64,000 nucleotides of DNA from assembly GCF_000281085.1 (NCBI RefSeq), contig NZ_JH767526.1, positions 210,374 to 274,373 on the forward strand, read 5' to 3'. The position numbers and the translations under genes were made by a program. The notes beneath the pieces are model-generated. The model was not told the DNA's origin. It saw only the letters and a program-made list of their open reading frames with translations, and did not search any database. Origin of the DNA: Catenovulum agarivorans YM01. Its GTDB lineage: Bacteria; Pseudomonadota; Gammaproteobacteria; Enterobacterales; Alteromonadaceae. Of this stretch, positions 54,104 through 64,000 are shown piece by piece (position 1 is the first letter of the stretch; each line of letters starts with the position of its first letter).

Positions 54104-55057
54104 ATGACTACTAAGCTGGAAAACCTACGTAAATTAACTACAGTTGTTGCTGATACTGGTGATATTGAGGCAATTAAAAAGTTCAAGCCTCAAGACGCAA
54201 CAACTAACCCAAGCCTTTTATTAAAAGCTGCTCAAATTCCTGAGTATGACACTTTAATTGCTGACGCAATTGAGTGGGCTAAAGCACAATCTAACGATGT
54301 TGAGCAACAAATCATTGATGCTGGCGACAAGTTAGCAGTAAACATCGGTTTAGAAATCTTAAAAATCGTCCCTGGCCGTATTTCTACAGAAGTTGACGCA
54401 CGTTTATCTTTCGACAAAGAAGGTTCACTTGCTAAAGCTCGTAAATTAATGAAATTATACAACGACGCTGGCATTGCTAACGAGCGTGTATTAATTAAAT
54501 TAGCTTCTACTTGGGAAGGTATTCAAGCTGCTGAAGTTTTAGAGCAAGAAGGCATTAACTGTAACTTAACTCTATTATTCAGCTTCGCTCAAGCACGTGC
54601 ATGTGCTGAAGCTGGCGCTTTCTTAATCTCTCCATTTGTTGGCCGTATCTTAGACTGGTACAAAAAAGCTGAAGGTAAAGACAGCTATGCACCAAGCGAA
54701 GATCCAGGTGTTGTTTCTGTAACTAGCATTTACAACTACTACAAAGAGCACGGTTATGAAACTGTTGTTATGGGCGCAAGCTTCCGTAACATCGACGAAA
54801 TTACTGAATTAGCTGGCTGTGACCGTTTAACAATTGGTCCTAACTTATTAGAAGAGTTAGAAGCAGTTGAAGGTGAGTTACCGGTTAAATTATCTTACAA
54901 CGGTGAAATCAAAGAGCGTCCAGCTCGTATGACTGAAGATCAATTCCGTTGGGAGCATAATCAAGATGCAATGGCTACTGAGAAGTTAGCTGAAGGTATC
55001 CGTAACTTTGCTATCGACCAAAACAAACTAGAAGATATGTTACGCGCTAAGCTTTAA
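54104..55057 (+). CDS. tal: Transaldolase
   Basis: A pentose phosphate enzyme of 317 residues, TalA/TalB type. The Schiff-base Lys is in [12 protein letters not shown] near 132; [12 protein letters not shown] and [29 protein letters not shown] are conserved. Codon use is strongly biased to a few codons, as in highly expressed genes. A TATAAT is at 54040-54045. It stands 88 bp before pgi, with a terminator between. Confidence 0.97.
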   Translation: MTTKLENLRKLTTVVADTGDIEAIKKFKPQDATTNPSLLLKAAQIPEYDTLIADAIEWAKAQSNDVEQQIIDAGDKLAVNIGLEILKIVPGRISTEVDARLSFDKEGSLAKARKLMKLYNDAGIANERVLIKLASTWEGIQAAEVLEQEGINCNLTLLFSFAQARACAEAGAFLISPFVGRILDWYKKAEGKDSYAPSEDPGVVSVTSIYNYYKEHGYETVVMGASFRNIDEITELAGCDRLTIGPNLLEELEAVEGELPVKLSYNGEIKERPARMTEDQFRWEHNQDAMATEKLAEGIRNFAIDQNKLEDMLRAKL

Positions 55058-55078
55058 TTAGCCGCATATTTTTAAGTT

Positions 55079-55107
55079 ACAAGGCGGTATTTCACCGCCT
55101 TGTTTGT
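55079..55107 (+). terminator. Intrinsic terminator between tal and pgi
   Basis: ACAAGGCGGT and ACCGCCTTGT form a perfect 10-bp stem with a 5-nt loop, followed by a T-rich stretch. Confidence 0.85.
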
Positions 55108-55145
55108 TTTACGCATTCACATAAAAGATTATAAAGAACAAGATT

Positions 55146-56789
55146 ATGGCTTTATTTACACAGTTAAAAAGCTATCAAGCTTTGCAAGCTCATTTCGAGC
55201 AAGCTAAAAACCTTCATATGCGCGACTTGTTTGCACAAGATTCTGAGCGTTTTGCTAAGTTTTCAGCTCAAGCTTGTGGCATAGAGTTAGATTACTCAAA
55301 AAACCGTATTACTGAAGAAACCAAAGCATTGTTATTAGACTTAGCGCGTGAAGCGCAAGTTGAAGAAAAACGTGACGGCATGTTTGCTGGCGCACGTATT
55401 AATACTTCAGAAGACCGTGCTGTATTACACACTGCATTACGTAACAAATCAGGCAAGCCTGTATTGTGTGACGGTGTAGATGTAATGCCAGAAGTACAAG
55501 CGACTTTAGCTAAAATGAAAGCATTCGTGAACGAAGTTCACAATGGTACGCGTACTGGTTACACAGGTAAGCAATTTACTGACGTATTAGCTATTGGTAT
55601 TGGTGGTTCTTTCTTAGGTCCTAAAATTATGACTGAGGCGTTAAAGCCTTATCGTGTTGATGGCCTTAAAGTTCACTTTGTTGCTAACGTAGACGGTTCT
55701 CACATCCATGACGTTTTAGCGACATTGCCAATTGAAACCACTTTAGTATTAATGTCTTCTAAGTCGTTTGGTACGCAAGAAACATTAAAAAATACTGAAA
55801 CAGCTAAAGCTTGGTTCTTAGAAAATGGCGGTAAATTTGAAGATATCGCTAAACACTTTATGTGTGTTTCTTCAAACATTAAAGCTGCAACTGAATTTGG
55901 TATGGACGCAGACAACATCTTCCCAATGTGGGATTGGGTTGGCGGCCGTTACTCATTATGGTCAGCAATAGGTTTACCAATTGCATTAGCACTAGGTTTC
56001 GACAACTTTGAAGAGTTGTTAGACGGTGCTTATGAAATGGATCAACATTTCTTAACTGCTCCTTTAGAAGAAAACGTACCTGCGTTATTAGGTGTGTTAG
56101 GTGTTTGGTACATCAACTTCTTTGGTGCACAAAGCCATGTATTATTGCCATATGATCACTATTTACGTGGTTTCCCAGCATATGTACAACAGTTAGATAT
56201 GGAGTCTAACGGTAAGTCTGCTACACCAACTGGTGATTACTTAGACTATGCTACTGGCCCTGTAATTTGGGGTGGTGAAGGTACAAATGGTCAACACGCT
56301 TTCCACCAGTTAATTCACCAAGGTACAGTGTTAATTCCTGCTGACTTTATTATGCCATTGCATTCTCAGCACGAAATGACCAATCACCACGCTATGTTAG
56401 CTTCTAACTGTTTTGGTCAAACCCAAGCATTAATGCAAGGTAAGACTGTTGAGCAAGTTAAAGCTGAGTTCGCTGGTAAAGGTTTAACTGACGAAGAAAT
56501 TGAAAAAGTAGCACCACAAAAAGTGTTTGAAGGTAACAAACCAACTAATACTATTTTGATGGAAAAATTAACCCCTAAAGCTTTAGGTCAGTTAATTGCT
56601 ATGTACGAACACAAAGTATTTGTACAAGGTATTATTTGGGGCATTAACTCATTTGACCAATGGGGTGTTGAATTAGGTAAAGTGTTGGGTAACGACGTTT
56701 TAGCTAAATTAGAAGACAGCTCAATTGAGTTAAATGGTGATAGCTCAACCAATGCATTAATTGAGCGTTTCCGTAATCGTAATGCTTAA
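55146..56789 (+). CDS. pgi: Glucose-6-phosphate isomerase
   Basis: Interconverts glucose-6-P and fructose-6-P. 547 residues. Signatures [36 protein letters not shown] and [14 protein letters not shown] are present, along with the catalytic region [18 protein letters not shown]. Codon bias is strong, as in tal. The tal-pgi pairing is common in the order. Confidence 0.98.
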   Translation: MALFTQLKSYQALQAHFEQAKNLHMRDLFAQDSERFAKFSAQACGIELDYSKNRITEETKALLLDLAREAQVEEKRDGMFAGARINTSEDRAVLHTALRNKSGKPVLCDGVDVMPEVQATLAKMKAFVNEVHNGTRTGYTGKQFTDVLAIGIGGSFLGPKIMTEALKPYRVDGLKVHFVANVDGSHIHDVLATLPIETTLVLMSSKSFGTQETLKNTETAKAWFLENGGKFEDIAKHFMCVSSNIKAATEFGMDADNIFPMWDWVGGRYSLWSAIGLPIALALGFDNFEELLDGAYEMDQHFLTAPLEENVPALLGVLGVWYINFFGAQSHVLLPYDHYLRGFPAYVQQLDMESNGKSATPTGDYLDYATGPVIWGGEGTNGQHAFHQLIHQGTVLIPADFIMPLHSQHEMTNHHAMLASNCFGQTQALMQGKTVEQVKAEFAGKGLTDEEIEKVAPQKVFEGNKPTNTILMEKLTPKALGQLIAMYEHKVFVQGIIWGINSFDQWGVELGKVLGNDVLAKLEDSSIELNGDSSTNALIERFRNRNA

Positions 56790-56824
56790 TAGTTAATTCG
56801 GCAGTTGTGTCGAATATAACGTCT

Positions 56825-56850
56825 AAAAAGGTCGCGCAAGCGGCCTTTTT
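56825..56850 (+). terminator. Intrinsic terminator after pgi
   Basis: AAAAAGGTCGC, GCAA loop, GCGGCCTTTTT. It has nearly the same stem as the terminator after secF. Confidence 0.9.
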
Positions 56851-56956
56851 GGCATCTGTTGATGGGCAATTCATGGGGAGCAAATCCCAAACTATTATTT
56901 AACCTTATTTGGAGCTGAACACTTTCGGATACAAAACCGCACTTTAACAGGTTGAA

Positions 56957-58153
56957 TTAAGCTGTTGCCTTTTGCCATTTTTCCACCCAATCACTTAATT
57001 TGTCAGCTGGCATAGGTTTGGCTATGTAATAACCTTGCAAAATATCGCCGCTCAAGTGACAAGCCATATTCCAGTGTTCAAGGGTTTCAACTCCCTCTAG
57101 TACAACAGTCATGCCTAAGCGTTTAGCCATATTGACCATAGATTCTAAGGTCGCGCGTTGCCCTTCATCCGTTACGGCATTTTGGACAAATTGTTTGTCA
57201 ATTTTCATTTCACAGAAGGGGAGGTCGATTAAGCGCTCAACGGATGAATAACCTGTACCAAAGTCGTCTATTGAAAGTTTTATTCCACGCATGGATAAAC
57301 GTGACAACACCTCTAACATATCGGCTTGTTGCTCTATAACACTGGATTCGGTAATTTCCAATACCAGTTTGTCAGCGGGCAGGTTATAACAGGTTAACAG
57401 CTCAAAAATCATATCAGGTAAATTCTTTTCAACTAACAGGGTCGCAGATATGTTTAGCGAAACGCTTAAGGCTAAACCTTTGTCTCGCCAACTGGCTATT
57501 TGTTGTAATACTTGATCGAGTTGTTCATAAGTTAAATGTTTAATTAAAGCATTGTGCTCTAGTTCCATAATAAAACTGTCAGGGAAAACTAAACCTTTAG
57601 AAGGGTGGTTAAGCCGAGCAAGCGCTTCTAAGCCGATAATTCTACGTGTTTTATTACAAATTAGCGGTTGGTAATACAAATCAAATTGCTGTTGCTCCAA
57701 AGCTCTAATCAGTTCATAAATTTTCAGCTTTTCAACCTTGGCTCTATGGCTAGGTCTTTTGTATTCGCTGGCCTTTATTAATAGGCTAGCCACCGCCTGT
57801 TCAGTAATAGGTTTTGTGATACTACCAATAAGATTGAGCTTGCAGGTACGAGCCAATTGTTCAACTGACTTGATGGTTTTAGCTGACATTGAACTCACTA
57901 TGACTAAATGGCCTGAGTAATTGTGTTGCTGCAACAAACGAATAAACTCTATACCATCTATGTTAGGTAAATTTAAATCGCTAAAAATAATGTTAACCGG
58001 ATGAGCGGCTAAATAGCTCAATGCTGAACTGGCGTCTGAAAAGGCACTAATGTTTTCAATTCCTTCATTTTTTAGTACTTGAGTCATCAAGGCTATTATT
58101 GAAGGGCTGTCATCTAGCAGCAGCGCATTCCAGTTTTTGATTGCTATTGCCAT
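56957..58153 (-). CDS. REC-EAL cyclic-di-GMP phosphodiesterase
   Basis: 398 residues from the ATG at 58153 (GGA 8 nt upstream); a GTG 24 bp upstream is less likely. The receiver domain (about 8-125) has LLLDDSPS and IIFSDLNLPNIDG. The EAL domain (about 145-390) keeps the catalytic set: EALARLNHP, SLNISATLL, LEITESSVIE, IDDFGTGYSS, MKIDKQFV and EGVET. It should therefore be active in breaking down c-di-GMP. It is divergent from the GGDEF gene, making an opposed pair. A cognate kinase could be the hybrid kinase two genes away, which is speculation. Confidence 0.92.
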   Translation of the reverse strand: MAIAIKNWNALLLDDSPSIIALMTQVLKNEGIENISAFSDASSALSYLAAHPVNIIFSDLNLPNIDGIEFIRLLQQHNYSGHLVIVSSMSAKTIKSVEQLARTCKLNLIGSITKPITEQAVASLLIKASEYKRPSHRAKVEKLKIYELIRALEQQQFDLYYQPLICNKTRRIIGLEALARLNHPSKGLVFPDSFIMELEHNALIKHLTYEQLDQVLQQIASWRDKGLALSVSLNISATLLVEKNLPDMIFELLTCYNLPADKLVLEITESSVIEQQADMLEVLSRLSMRGIKLSIDDFGTGYSSVERLIDLPFCEMKIDKQFVQNAVTDEGQRATLESMVNMAKRLGMTVVLEGVETLEHWNMACHLSGDILQGYYIAKPMPADKLSDWVEKWQKATA

Positions 58154-58316
58154 TGAGTAATTCCATTTATCTAGCACTTGTTGTTAGTGTAGTCGGTTTT
58201 AACCTGGCAACAAGGTGAATTTACCGCGATTTTTTGTGCTACATTTCCGCAAATGGGCTCACTATTATCTGAACCATGGTATCCTACGCGAGATTGCGTT
58301 AAAAAAACGAGAATAA

Positions 58317-59759
58317 ATGAATACTAAAAACAGAGCGTTAACCTTAGTCTCCATATTTTTATTAGTTGGGTTTATTGCTGTAAGTACGTTAAGTTATTGG
58401 TCTGCTAGGCATACTTTATCTGAACAAATTGTTTCTGAGGTTGTACCTTTAACTGGCATCAGTATTTATTCCAAAATTAAAGAAAAGCTGATGGCGCCCA
58501 TCCATATTTCTTCGTTAATGGCACAAGATACTTTTGTGCATGACTGGGTACATAATGGCGAACAAGAAGCGTCGAAAATGCAAAGGTATTTAGCTGAAAT
58601 TCAACAGCGTAATAATGCCATTACAAGTTTTTTTGTTTCTGAAAAAACACGAAATTATTACCATCCGAATGGGGTATTAAAACAAGTATCTGAGCATGAT
58701 GCGCAAGATAACTGGTATTTTTCTGTGACTGAAAGTACACAAGACTACATAGTGAACATTGATTTAGACACCCGTGACTTACAATCATTAACCGTTTTTA
58801 TTAATTATAAGGTTATTGATTCTGATGGGCTATATCTAGGCGCTATCGGTATTGGTTTGTCAGTGACCTCGGTTAAACAATTATTGGACGATAACAACCT
58901 TCACCAGCAATTTTTTATCTTTTTTGCTGACGAGCAAGGTCAAGTAATGCTGCAAAGCAATAATTATTTATTTGATAAACAACCGATAAAAACATTGGAA
59001 GATATTACTGGTTTAGCCGCTTATAAATCGCAATTGTTAAGCAGCGAAAATAGTACAACTCGATTTAATTTTGCTAACCAGTCTGCTCATGTAAACAGTC
59101 GTTATGTGCCTGAGTTGGGATGGTCGTTAATGATATTGCACACAGACAAACCTTGGGACAAACGAATTATTCAACCCTTGTTGCTCAATTTGTCTATCGG
59201 CTTGTTGATATCCATTTTAGTGATTGCTGTCGTGTTTTATACCATGCGACGTTATCAGAAAGAGCTTGAGCGCATGGCGATTACCGACAAATTAACCGGT
59301 GTTGCAAACCGGCATGGTTTTGAGCATTTAGTCAATCGACTGTTTTCGCACAAAAATAAAAAATGTACCTGTTCGGTCATCTTGTTTGACTTAGACAACT
59401 TTAAACAAATTAACGATACCTACACACATTTAGCCGGTGACAAAGTTATTTGTGATGCTGTGGCGATAGTGCAAGGGATATATGGCAAACTCAACACTTT
59501 AGTTAGATGGGGCGGCGAAGAATTTTTGCTTATTTTACCTAACCAGGATGCGCATGCTGCTGCAGCTATAGCGGAGAAAATTAGGCAGACGATAGAACAA
59601 AATGTAAGCTTGTTTGATAAACAAAGCATTCGTTTTACTGCAAGTTTTGGTGTAAGTCAGTGGCAATATCACGAAAATGTTGATCAGTTTTTGCTAAGGC
59701 TAGATAAAGCTTTATATAGTGCTAAACAGCAGGGCAAAAATCAGGTTTGTGTTGAGTAA
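58317..59759 (+). CDS. Membrane-bound GGDEF diguanylate cyclase with extracellular sensor
   Basis: 480 residues. TM1 is near 9-28, then a periplasmic double-Cache-like sensor to about 285 ([23 protein letters not shown]), TM2 near 290-310 and a GGDEF domain with [23 protein letters not shown] and GGEEF at 399-403. The active-site motif is intact. The RxxD product-inhibition site expected a few residues before GGEEF is absent ([10 protein letters not shown]), so feedback control may be lacking. The stop overlaps the convergent hybrid kinase gene by 19 bp. Confidence 0.92.
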   Translation: MNTKNRALTLVSIFLLVGFIAVSTLSYWSARHTLSEQIVSEVVPLTGISIYSKIKEKLMAPIHISSLMAQDTFVHDWVHNGEQEASKMQRYLAEIQQRNNAITSFFVSEKTRNYYHPNGVLKQVSEHDAQDNWYFSVTESTQDYIVNIDLDTRDLQSLTVFINYKVIDSDGLYLGAIGIGLSVTSVKQLLDDNNLHQQFFIFFADEQGQVMLQSNNYLFDKQPIKTLEDITGLAAYKSQLLSSENSTTRFNFANQSAHVNSRYVPELGWSLMILHTDKPWDKRIIQPLLLNLSIGLLISILVIAVVFYTMRRYQKELERMAITDKLTGVANRHGFEHLVNRLFSHKNKKCTCSVILFDLDNFKQINDTYTHLAGDKVICDAVAIVQGIYGKLNTLVRWGGEEFLLILPNQDAHAAAAIAEKIRQTIEQNVSLFDKQSIRFTASFGVSQWQYHENVDQFLLRLDKALYSAKQQGKNQVCVE

Positions 59760-62281
59760 GCATCTATGCATTTTTGCAGCTCCGCAAAATTAAAGGGTTT
59801 AGTAACGTAAGCGTCCATACCTGCGTCTAAACATTTTTTTTCATTTTGACTGGTAACATCTGCCGTGAGCGCAATTATCGGCGTTGCTTTTGCATTGGTT
59901 GAGCGCTCAAGCAACCTTATTTCTTGTGTTGCAGTGTAGCCATCTATGCCGGGTAACATACAGTCCATTAATACTAACAAATAATATTCAGGCTGGAACA
60001 TTTTTAGCGCGTCTTCACCATTTTCAGCCCAATCAACTTGGTATCCTTTACCTGTTAGGTACTGCTCTGCCACCATGTAGTTAATATCATTGTCTTCAAC
60101 AATTAAAATTCGCTTATTGCCATTTCCTGTTGGTTGTACTGGCGCTGCTTCTACTTCACTTTCATGTTCGTGCGGCTCTAAGCTTTTGCATAAAGTCTGC
60201 AGGAGTTTTTTGCCAATAATAGGTTTGTGGATATGTTTAATGTTTAATTTCTGGCATTCTTGGTATATCTCTTCTGAATCAACTGAAGTTATGAGTATGG
60301 CTTGGCAGTGACTGGGTAATAACTTATAGATAGATTTATATAGTGATAATCCATCTATATGCGGCATAGCATAATCTAGGAGTAAAAAATCGCAGTCGAT
60401 ACGTTTTTGTTCACTCAACCAGCTTTTTAATTCTATCGGTGCTAAAAAATTATGGTGTTTGATATGCCAACTGTCGCAAAAACCATTTAACACCCGGTGG
60501 TTTTCGGCAATATCATCAATAATAAGTGCTACGCTATTGTGTAGTATCTCGGGCGCAACATGGTATTGTGCTGATTTCTCTATTTTGAGTGGCAATTCAA
60601 AATAAAACTTACTACCTTGTTGCGGCTGTGATGCCACTTTTAGTGTGCCCTTCATCAAGGTCACTAATCTTTGGCATAAGGCCAGCCCTAAACCTGTGCC
60701 ACCATATTTTCGTGTAGTTGAACCATCAGCTTGTTCAAATGCTTTAAATATGTTGTTTTGCTGTTGTTCGGTTAAACCAATTCCGGTGTCGGCCACGGAA
60801 AATTCAATATGAGCAAGCTCTTTGGTTGAGTGTTCGGCTAGTTTTACACTGACAGTAATGCAGCCAGCCTCAGTGAATTTAACCGCATTTGAAATTAAAT
60901 TGCCGAGTATCTGGCTAATTCTTATGTCATCGGCAAATACCTGCATGTTCGCTACGTCAGACATATCAATAATCATTTCTAGACCTTTTTGGCTGGCGTT
61001 TGCTCTATGTGCCAGTACTACATCTTCAACAAGTTCTTGTAGTTTGGTCGAAACTGGGTGAATTTCTAGCTTTTGTGCTTCAATTTTCGAGAAGTCTAAG
61101 ATGTCGTTTATGATCCCCATTAATAGACGGCCAGAGTTCTCAATGGTTTTGAGTTTACTCTTTTGTTCTTTATTTAATTGGCTAGAGGCTAACAATTGTG
61201 CCATGCCAAGTACACCATTTAACGGGGTGCGAATTTCATGACTCATGTTGGCTAAAAATTCACTTTTAGCTTGGCTGGCTTGTTCGGCTTGATGTTTGGC
61301 TTGTGCAAGTTGATTGTGTTGTTGCTCTATCACATTAGATAGTTTTTTAGAAAAAATAACCGCGCCAGTGCCGAATAACATAATACTGATTAAGGTGATT
61401 ATCAGTACGTACAAAGTGAGCTCAGATACATTTTCTTCAACGGCTGTATGGGGGATTAAACCAACAAATTTCCAATTTAAGTAAGGTGAAATATATTCAA
61501 CCGCTAAAAACTTGTCGGCTTCTGACAGGGTGTTTTCAACATATTTAAACACATTTTGTGGATTTCGTGTGTCAGCTAAGATTCTACCCGTATGTTCAAT
61601 GACCACTAACTCACCTTGCTCACCAAATTCTGCTTTCGACAGCATTTTAGTAAATTCGTCTAAAGTAATATCAATACCAACCACACCAATCATTTTGTTT
61701 TGTTGGTTTTTGATCAGGCGAACTGTCGATATGAGCATGGTGTTATCAGCTGCCCAATAATAAGCGGGCGCTCGGATAATCTCACCATCCGCTTGTTTGG
61801 CTGATGTGTACCAAGGCCGCATTCGTGGATCATAATTGTCTGTGGTCGAACCTTCAGGCCATTGAACATAACCACCTTGCTCAGTGCCAAAATAAATGTA
61901 ATTGAGGTTTGGGTAATGCTGGGCTATTTGAGCAAATTGTTTAAACAGCGCTTTTTCTGCTGTATTGCTTGAGCTAGGTCGCATTTGTGTTGCTGGCAAG
62001 TGCATATAAGTCGATATATGTTGGGCACTGTCTTTAAATATTTCTTGTTCACTGAGTAAGCTGAGTTGGCTTGCATACAGTTTAAACATTTGACTGATGC
62101 CATTGTCAATTTGCTGGACTTCGCCGTAAAAGCGGCTTTCGAAAGCATCTCGAGCATGGGTTTGCACTTCGTTAATGGTAAAAACAAAGTTAGTAAACAA
62201 GGGAATTGTTACAGCACATAAAAATGCTAAAACCAATTTAAAGCGTAAATTTCGCACGTCTATCCTTGTCTCAGCCTTCAA
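59741..62281 (-). CDS. Hybrid histidine kinase, Cache sensor, two receivers
   Basis: 846 residues. TM1 near 13-35, a double-Cache sensor with DPRMRPWY at 151-158 (a small-molecule binding motif of Cache domains), TM2 near 288-310 and a linker helix. HisKA follows with H348 in [15 protein letters not shown], an ATPase domain ([24 protein letters not shown]), then two receivers: one near 605-720 ([12 protein letters not shown]) and one near 733-845 ([22 protein letters not shown]). No Hpt domain is present, so the phosphate probably goes to an unlinked partner. Divergent from the receptor gene at 62397. Confidence 0.93.
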   Translation of the reverse strand: MKAETRIDVRNLRFKLVLAFLCAVTIPLFTNFVFTINEVQTHARDAFESRFYGEVQQIDNGISQMFKLYASQLSLLSEQEIFKDSAQHISTYMHLPATQMRPSSSNTAEKALFKQFAQIAQHYPNLNYIYFGTEQGGYVQWPEGSTTDNYDPRMRPWYTSAKQADGEIIRAPAYYWAADNTMLISTVRLIKNQQNKMIGVVGIDITLDEFTKMLSKAEFGEQGELVVIEHTGRILADTRNPQNVFKYVENTLSEADKFLAVEYISPYLNWKFVGLIPHTAVEENVSELTLYVLIITLISIMLFGTGAVIFSKKLSNVIEQQHNQLAQAKHQAEQASQAKSEFLANMSHEIRTPLNGVLGMAQLLASSQLNKEQKSKLKTIENSGRLLMGIINDILDFSKIEAQKLEIHPVSTKLQELVEDVVLAHRANASQKGLEMIIDMSDVANMQVFADDIRISQILGNLISNAVKFTEAGCITVSVKLAEHSTKELAHIEFSVADTGIGLTEQQQNNIFKAFEQADGSTTRKYGGTGLGLALCQRLVTLMKGTLKVASQPQQGSKFYFELPLKIEKSAQYHVAPEILHNSVALIIDDIAENHRVLNGFCDSWHIKHHNFLAPIELKSWLSEQKRIDCDFLLLDYAMPHIDGLSLYKSIYKLLPSHCQAILITSVDSEEIYQECQKLNIKHIHKPIIGKKLLQTLCKSLEPHEHESEVEAAPVQPTGNGNKRILIVEDNDINYMVAEQYLTGKGYQVDWAENGEDALKMFQPEYYLLVLMDCMLPGIDGYTATQEIRLLERSTNAKATPIIALTADVTSQNEKKCLDAGMDAYVTKPFNFAELQKCIDAYSTQT

Positions 62282-62331
62282 TAGAATTGTTACTAACTAT
62301 AGTCACGCCCTTTAAGCAATTCCATAATATC

Positions 62332-62359
62332 TTTAGAAAAATTCATCTTCTACTATAAT
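62332..62359 (+). promoter_or_regulatory. Candidate promoter of the receptor gene at 62397
   Basis: TTTAGA (4 of 6) and a perfect TATAAT (62354-62359) are 16 nt apart, with the -10 38 bp before the ATG. No Fur box was found in the 115-bp intergenic gap. Confidence 0.45.
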
Positions 62360-62396
62360 AAATTATCAAACTCACTTAATCGCACTGGGCTGATAC

Positions 62397-64000
62397 ATGC
62401 AACCACAATGGGCAAAACTTTTAGTTAAACCTAGTTACTTAGCTCAAGTTGTAAGCTCTGTATTAACTGGATTGCCTGTGTCGGTTATTGCTCAAGTAGT
62501 TGATTCAACTCAATTGGTTAGCTCAGATATCGAAGTTATCCAAGTAACTTCATCAAAGCGTGTGCAAAATATGCAAACTGTGCCAGTGGCGTTGCAAGCT
62601 TTGTCAGGTCGAACTGTTTCTGAGCTTAATTTAGCTAATTTAGACGCTTTAAACCTGTATTTGCCTAATGTTGCTATTGCAGCTAGAGGGCCAGGACAAG
62701 CCGATATTTTTATGCGAGGCATGGCGATACAACCCATAGCGGTTATGTTAGCTGGTGCACAAGGTAGTATGCCAAATGTTGCTGTGTATTTAGATGAGCA
62801 ACCCGTAACAGCACCAGGCAGAAACATTGATTTGTATACACATGATTTAGCTAGAGTTGAAGTTTTAGCTGGCCCGCAAGGCACATTGTTTGGTGCGAGC
62901 GCTCAAGCTGGCACCGTAAGGTACATTACCAACAAACCTTCGCGATTTAGATTTGAAGCAAGTACCAGTTTAGATTTTGCTCACACTAAACAAGGTGATA
63001 ATAGCCACAGTTTACAAGCTATGCTGAATTTCCCCGTAGGTGATGATCTTGCATTACGTTTGTCGGCATATACAGTGTCGCAAGGTGGTTATATAGATAA
63101 CCAATACGGTGAATTTACTTTAGACCCTGCAATAAACCCCAACTCGCTTGTTAATTTGAATGATGCTAGTTACCAAACAATTAATAACCAACATCTTATC
63201 AAAGATGACTTTAATCAAAGTGTGTATCAAGGTTTTCGCTTATCGGGCAAATATTGGCTCAATGACGATTGGCAAATACTCTTGCAACATAATGCTCAGC
63301 AGATTGAAGCTGATGGTGTGTTTGATATGGACCCTGAAGTCGGCGATTTAGCCGTTGGTCGATTTTTTCCAGATAAGCTCGAAGATGAATTTAACCAGAC
63401 CTCGTTGACGTTAGAAGGCCGAATTGACCAATTGGAAGTTTTGTACGCAGGCTCTATGTTAGAGCGTGAAGTTAATCAACTTATTGACTATACAGGTTAT
63501 AACAATAGTGGGGCTTATATTGCGTATTACACTTGCACTTATAATAATCCCAATTACATAGTTAATTATAATATTCCAGCAAGTTTGATCACCGAACAGA
63601 GACAATGTAAAGATCCAACTAAAGGATTTGTCGGTAAGCAGATGCACGACAAAACAACCCATGAGCTTAGGTTTGTTTATGATGCTAACCCATACTTGGA
63701 TTCTGTTTTTGGTTTGTATTTAGATGATTTTGAACTCGCAACCTTAGACGACTATGTGTATTTAGCTGCACCTGAACTCGGTTTTGCAGCCAACGCGCCG
63801 ATATCAAGCGCAAAAAGTATTAATCCGCATCCACGTGCCGCTGGCGTAACTTTTTTTAATGACATTACTAGACGCGAAAAACAGCAAGCTCTGTTTGCCG
63901 AGTTGTCGTTTAATTTGTCGGAGCAAGTTACTGCGACTTTGGGGGCTCGGAAGTACAAAATTGAAACTGATATAAGTGGTTCATCTAATTTTGCTGATGG
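62397..64000 (+). CDS. TonB-dependent receptor, N-terminal part (3' end outside window)
   Basis: The frame runs from the ATG at 62397 to the window end without a stop, about 534 residues. After a signal-like region (about 1-33, SVLTGLPVSVIAQ), the plug has VTSSKRVQNMQTVPVALQALSG, then IFMRGMAIQP and LARVEVLAGPQGTLFGASAQAGTVRYITNKP. This is the style of the large FecA/CirA-like group of marine Alteromonadales and sphingomonads that is annotated as iron complex receptors but includes carbohydrate and other transporters. The barrel is under way at the window edge. The substrate cannot be told. No Fur site is seen, unlike the receptor operon near 7.5 kb. Confidence 0.9.
   Translation, partial: MQPQWAKLLVKPSYLAQVVSSVLTGLPVSVIAQVVDSTQLVSSDIEVIQVTSSKRVQNMQTVPVALQALSGRTVSELNLANLDALNLYLPNVAIAARGPGQADIFMRGMAIQPIAVMLAGAQGSMPNVAVYLDEQPVTAPGRNIDLYTHDLARVEVLAGPQGTLFGASAQAGTVRYITNKPSRFRFEASTSLDFAHTKQGDNSHSLQAMLNFPVGDDLALRLSAYTVSQGGYIDNQYGEFTLDPAINPNSLVNLNDASYQTINNQHLIKDDFNQSVYQGFRLSGKYWLNDDWQILLQHNAQQIEADGVFDMDPEVGDLAVGRFFPDKLEDEFNQTSLTLEGRIDQLEVLYAGSMLEREVNQLIDYTGYNNSGAYIAYYTCTYNNPNYIVNYNIPASLITEQRQCKDPTKGFVGKQMHDKTTHELRFVYDANPYLDSVFGLYLDDFELATLDDYVYLAAPELGFAANAPISSAKSINPHPRAAGVTFFNDITRREKQQALFAELSFNLSEQVTATLGARKYKIETDISGSSNFAD

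Overview
This window looks like chromosomal DNA of a marine gammaproteobacterium of the order Alteromonadales. The genome is fairly AT-rich, and the core genes (rpsU-yqeY-dnaG-rpoD, queA-tgt-yajC-secDF, yejK/yejL/yejM, rimO, dbpA, tsaD, miaE) are arranged and composed as in Alteromonas/Shewanella/Catenovulum-type bacteria. The genus is an inference from protein style; no search was possible.

Bases 1-12.4 kb form an iron-limitation neighbourhood. It holds the end of a siderophore receptor gene, the iron-independent fumarase fumC, and a leftward operon of a FetA/CfrA-type TonB-dependent receptor with DUF3649, PepSY-TM (FoxB/PiuB-like) and DUF3325 membrane proteins behind a Fur-box-like site. 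A PfeRS-like two-component system behind a 17/19 Fur box follows, then a CBS-domain protein, and then a nickel superoxide dismutase cluster: a small CxxC protein, a His-rich membrane peptide, sodN and sodX. Behind sodX, on the minus strand, a promoter and an intrinsic terminator delimit a likely small RNA of about 110 nt.

From 12.8 to 41.3 kb the window is mostly housekeeping: queA-tgt-yajC-secD-secF, sppA with a solitary periplasmic binding protein, an MltA-like lytic transglycosylase coupled to a methyltransferase, a YgjP-like metallopeptidase, a prolyl-4-hydroxylase-like oxygenase, miaE, a hybrid kinase, dbpA, tsaD and the macromolecular synthesis operon ending in rpoD. After rpoD, a two-gene RND efflux system also stands behind a Fur-like box.

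Bases 41,261-44,519 are the most interesting part. A 51-bp exact direct repeat, made of the 3' part of tRNA-Pro(GGG) plus 5 bp, flanks about 3.1 kb carrying three leftward genes: an AbiV-family HEPN protein, a second HEPN-like protein with an R-x4-H motif, and a PD-(D/E)XK nuclease-like protein. No integrase is visible. I read this as a minimal tRNA-targeted defence island, possibly an undescribed three-component anti-phage module.

From 44.6 to 64 kb lie yejM-like, yejL and yejK genes, rnd, rimO, folM, a response-regulator/TPR protein, tal-pgi, a signalling cluster (REC-EAL, a GGDEF sensor, a Cache hybrid kinase) and the start of another TonB-dependent receptor. Three intergenic regions (12.8, 23.9 and 48.7 kb) share a composite dispersed repeat in the same order and orientation. 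A 267-bp MITE with terminal inverted repeats and a TAAT target duplication lies between rimO and folM.
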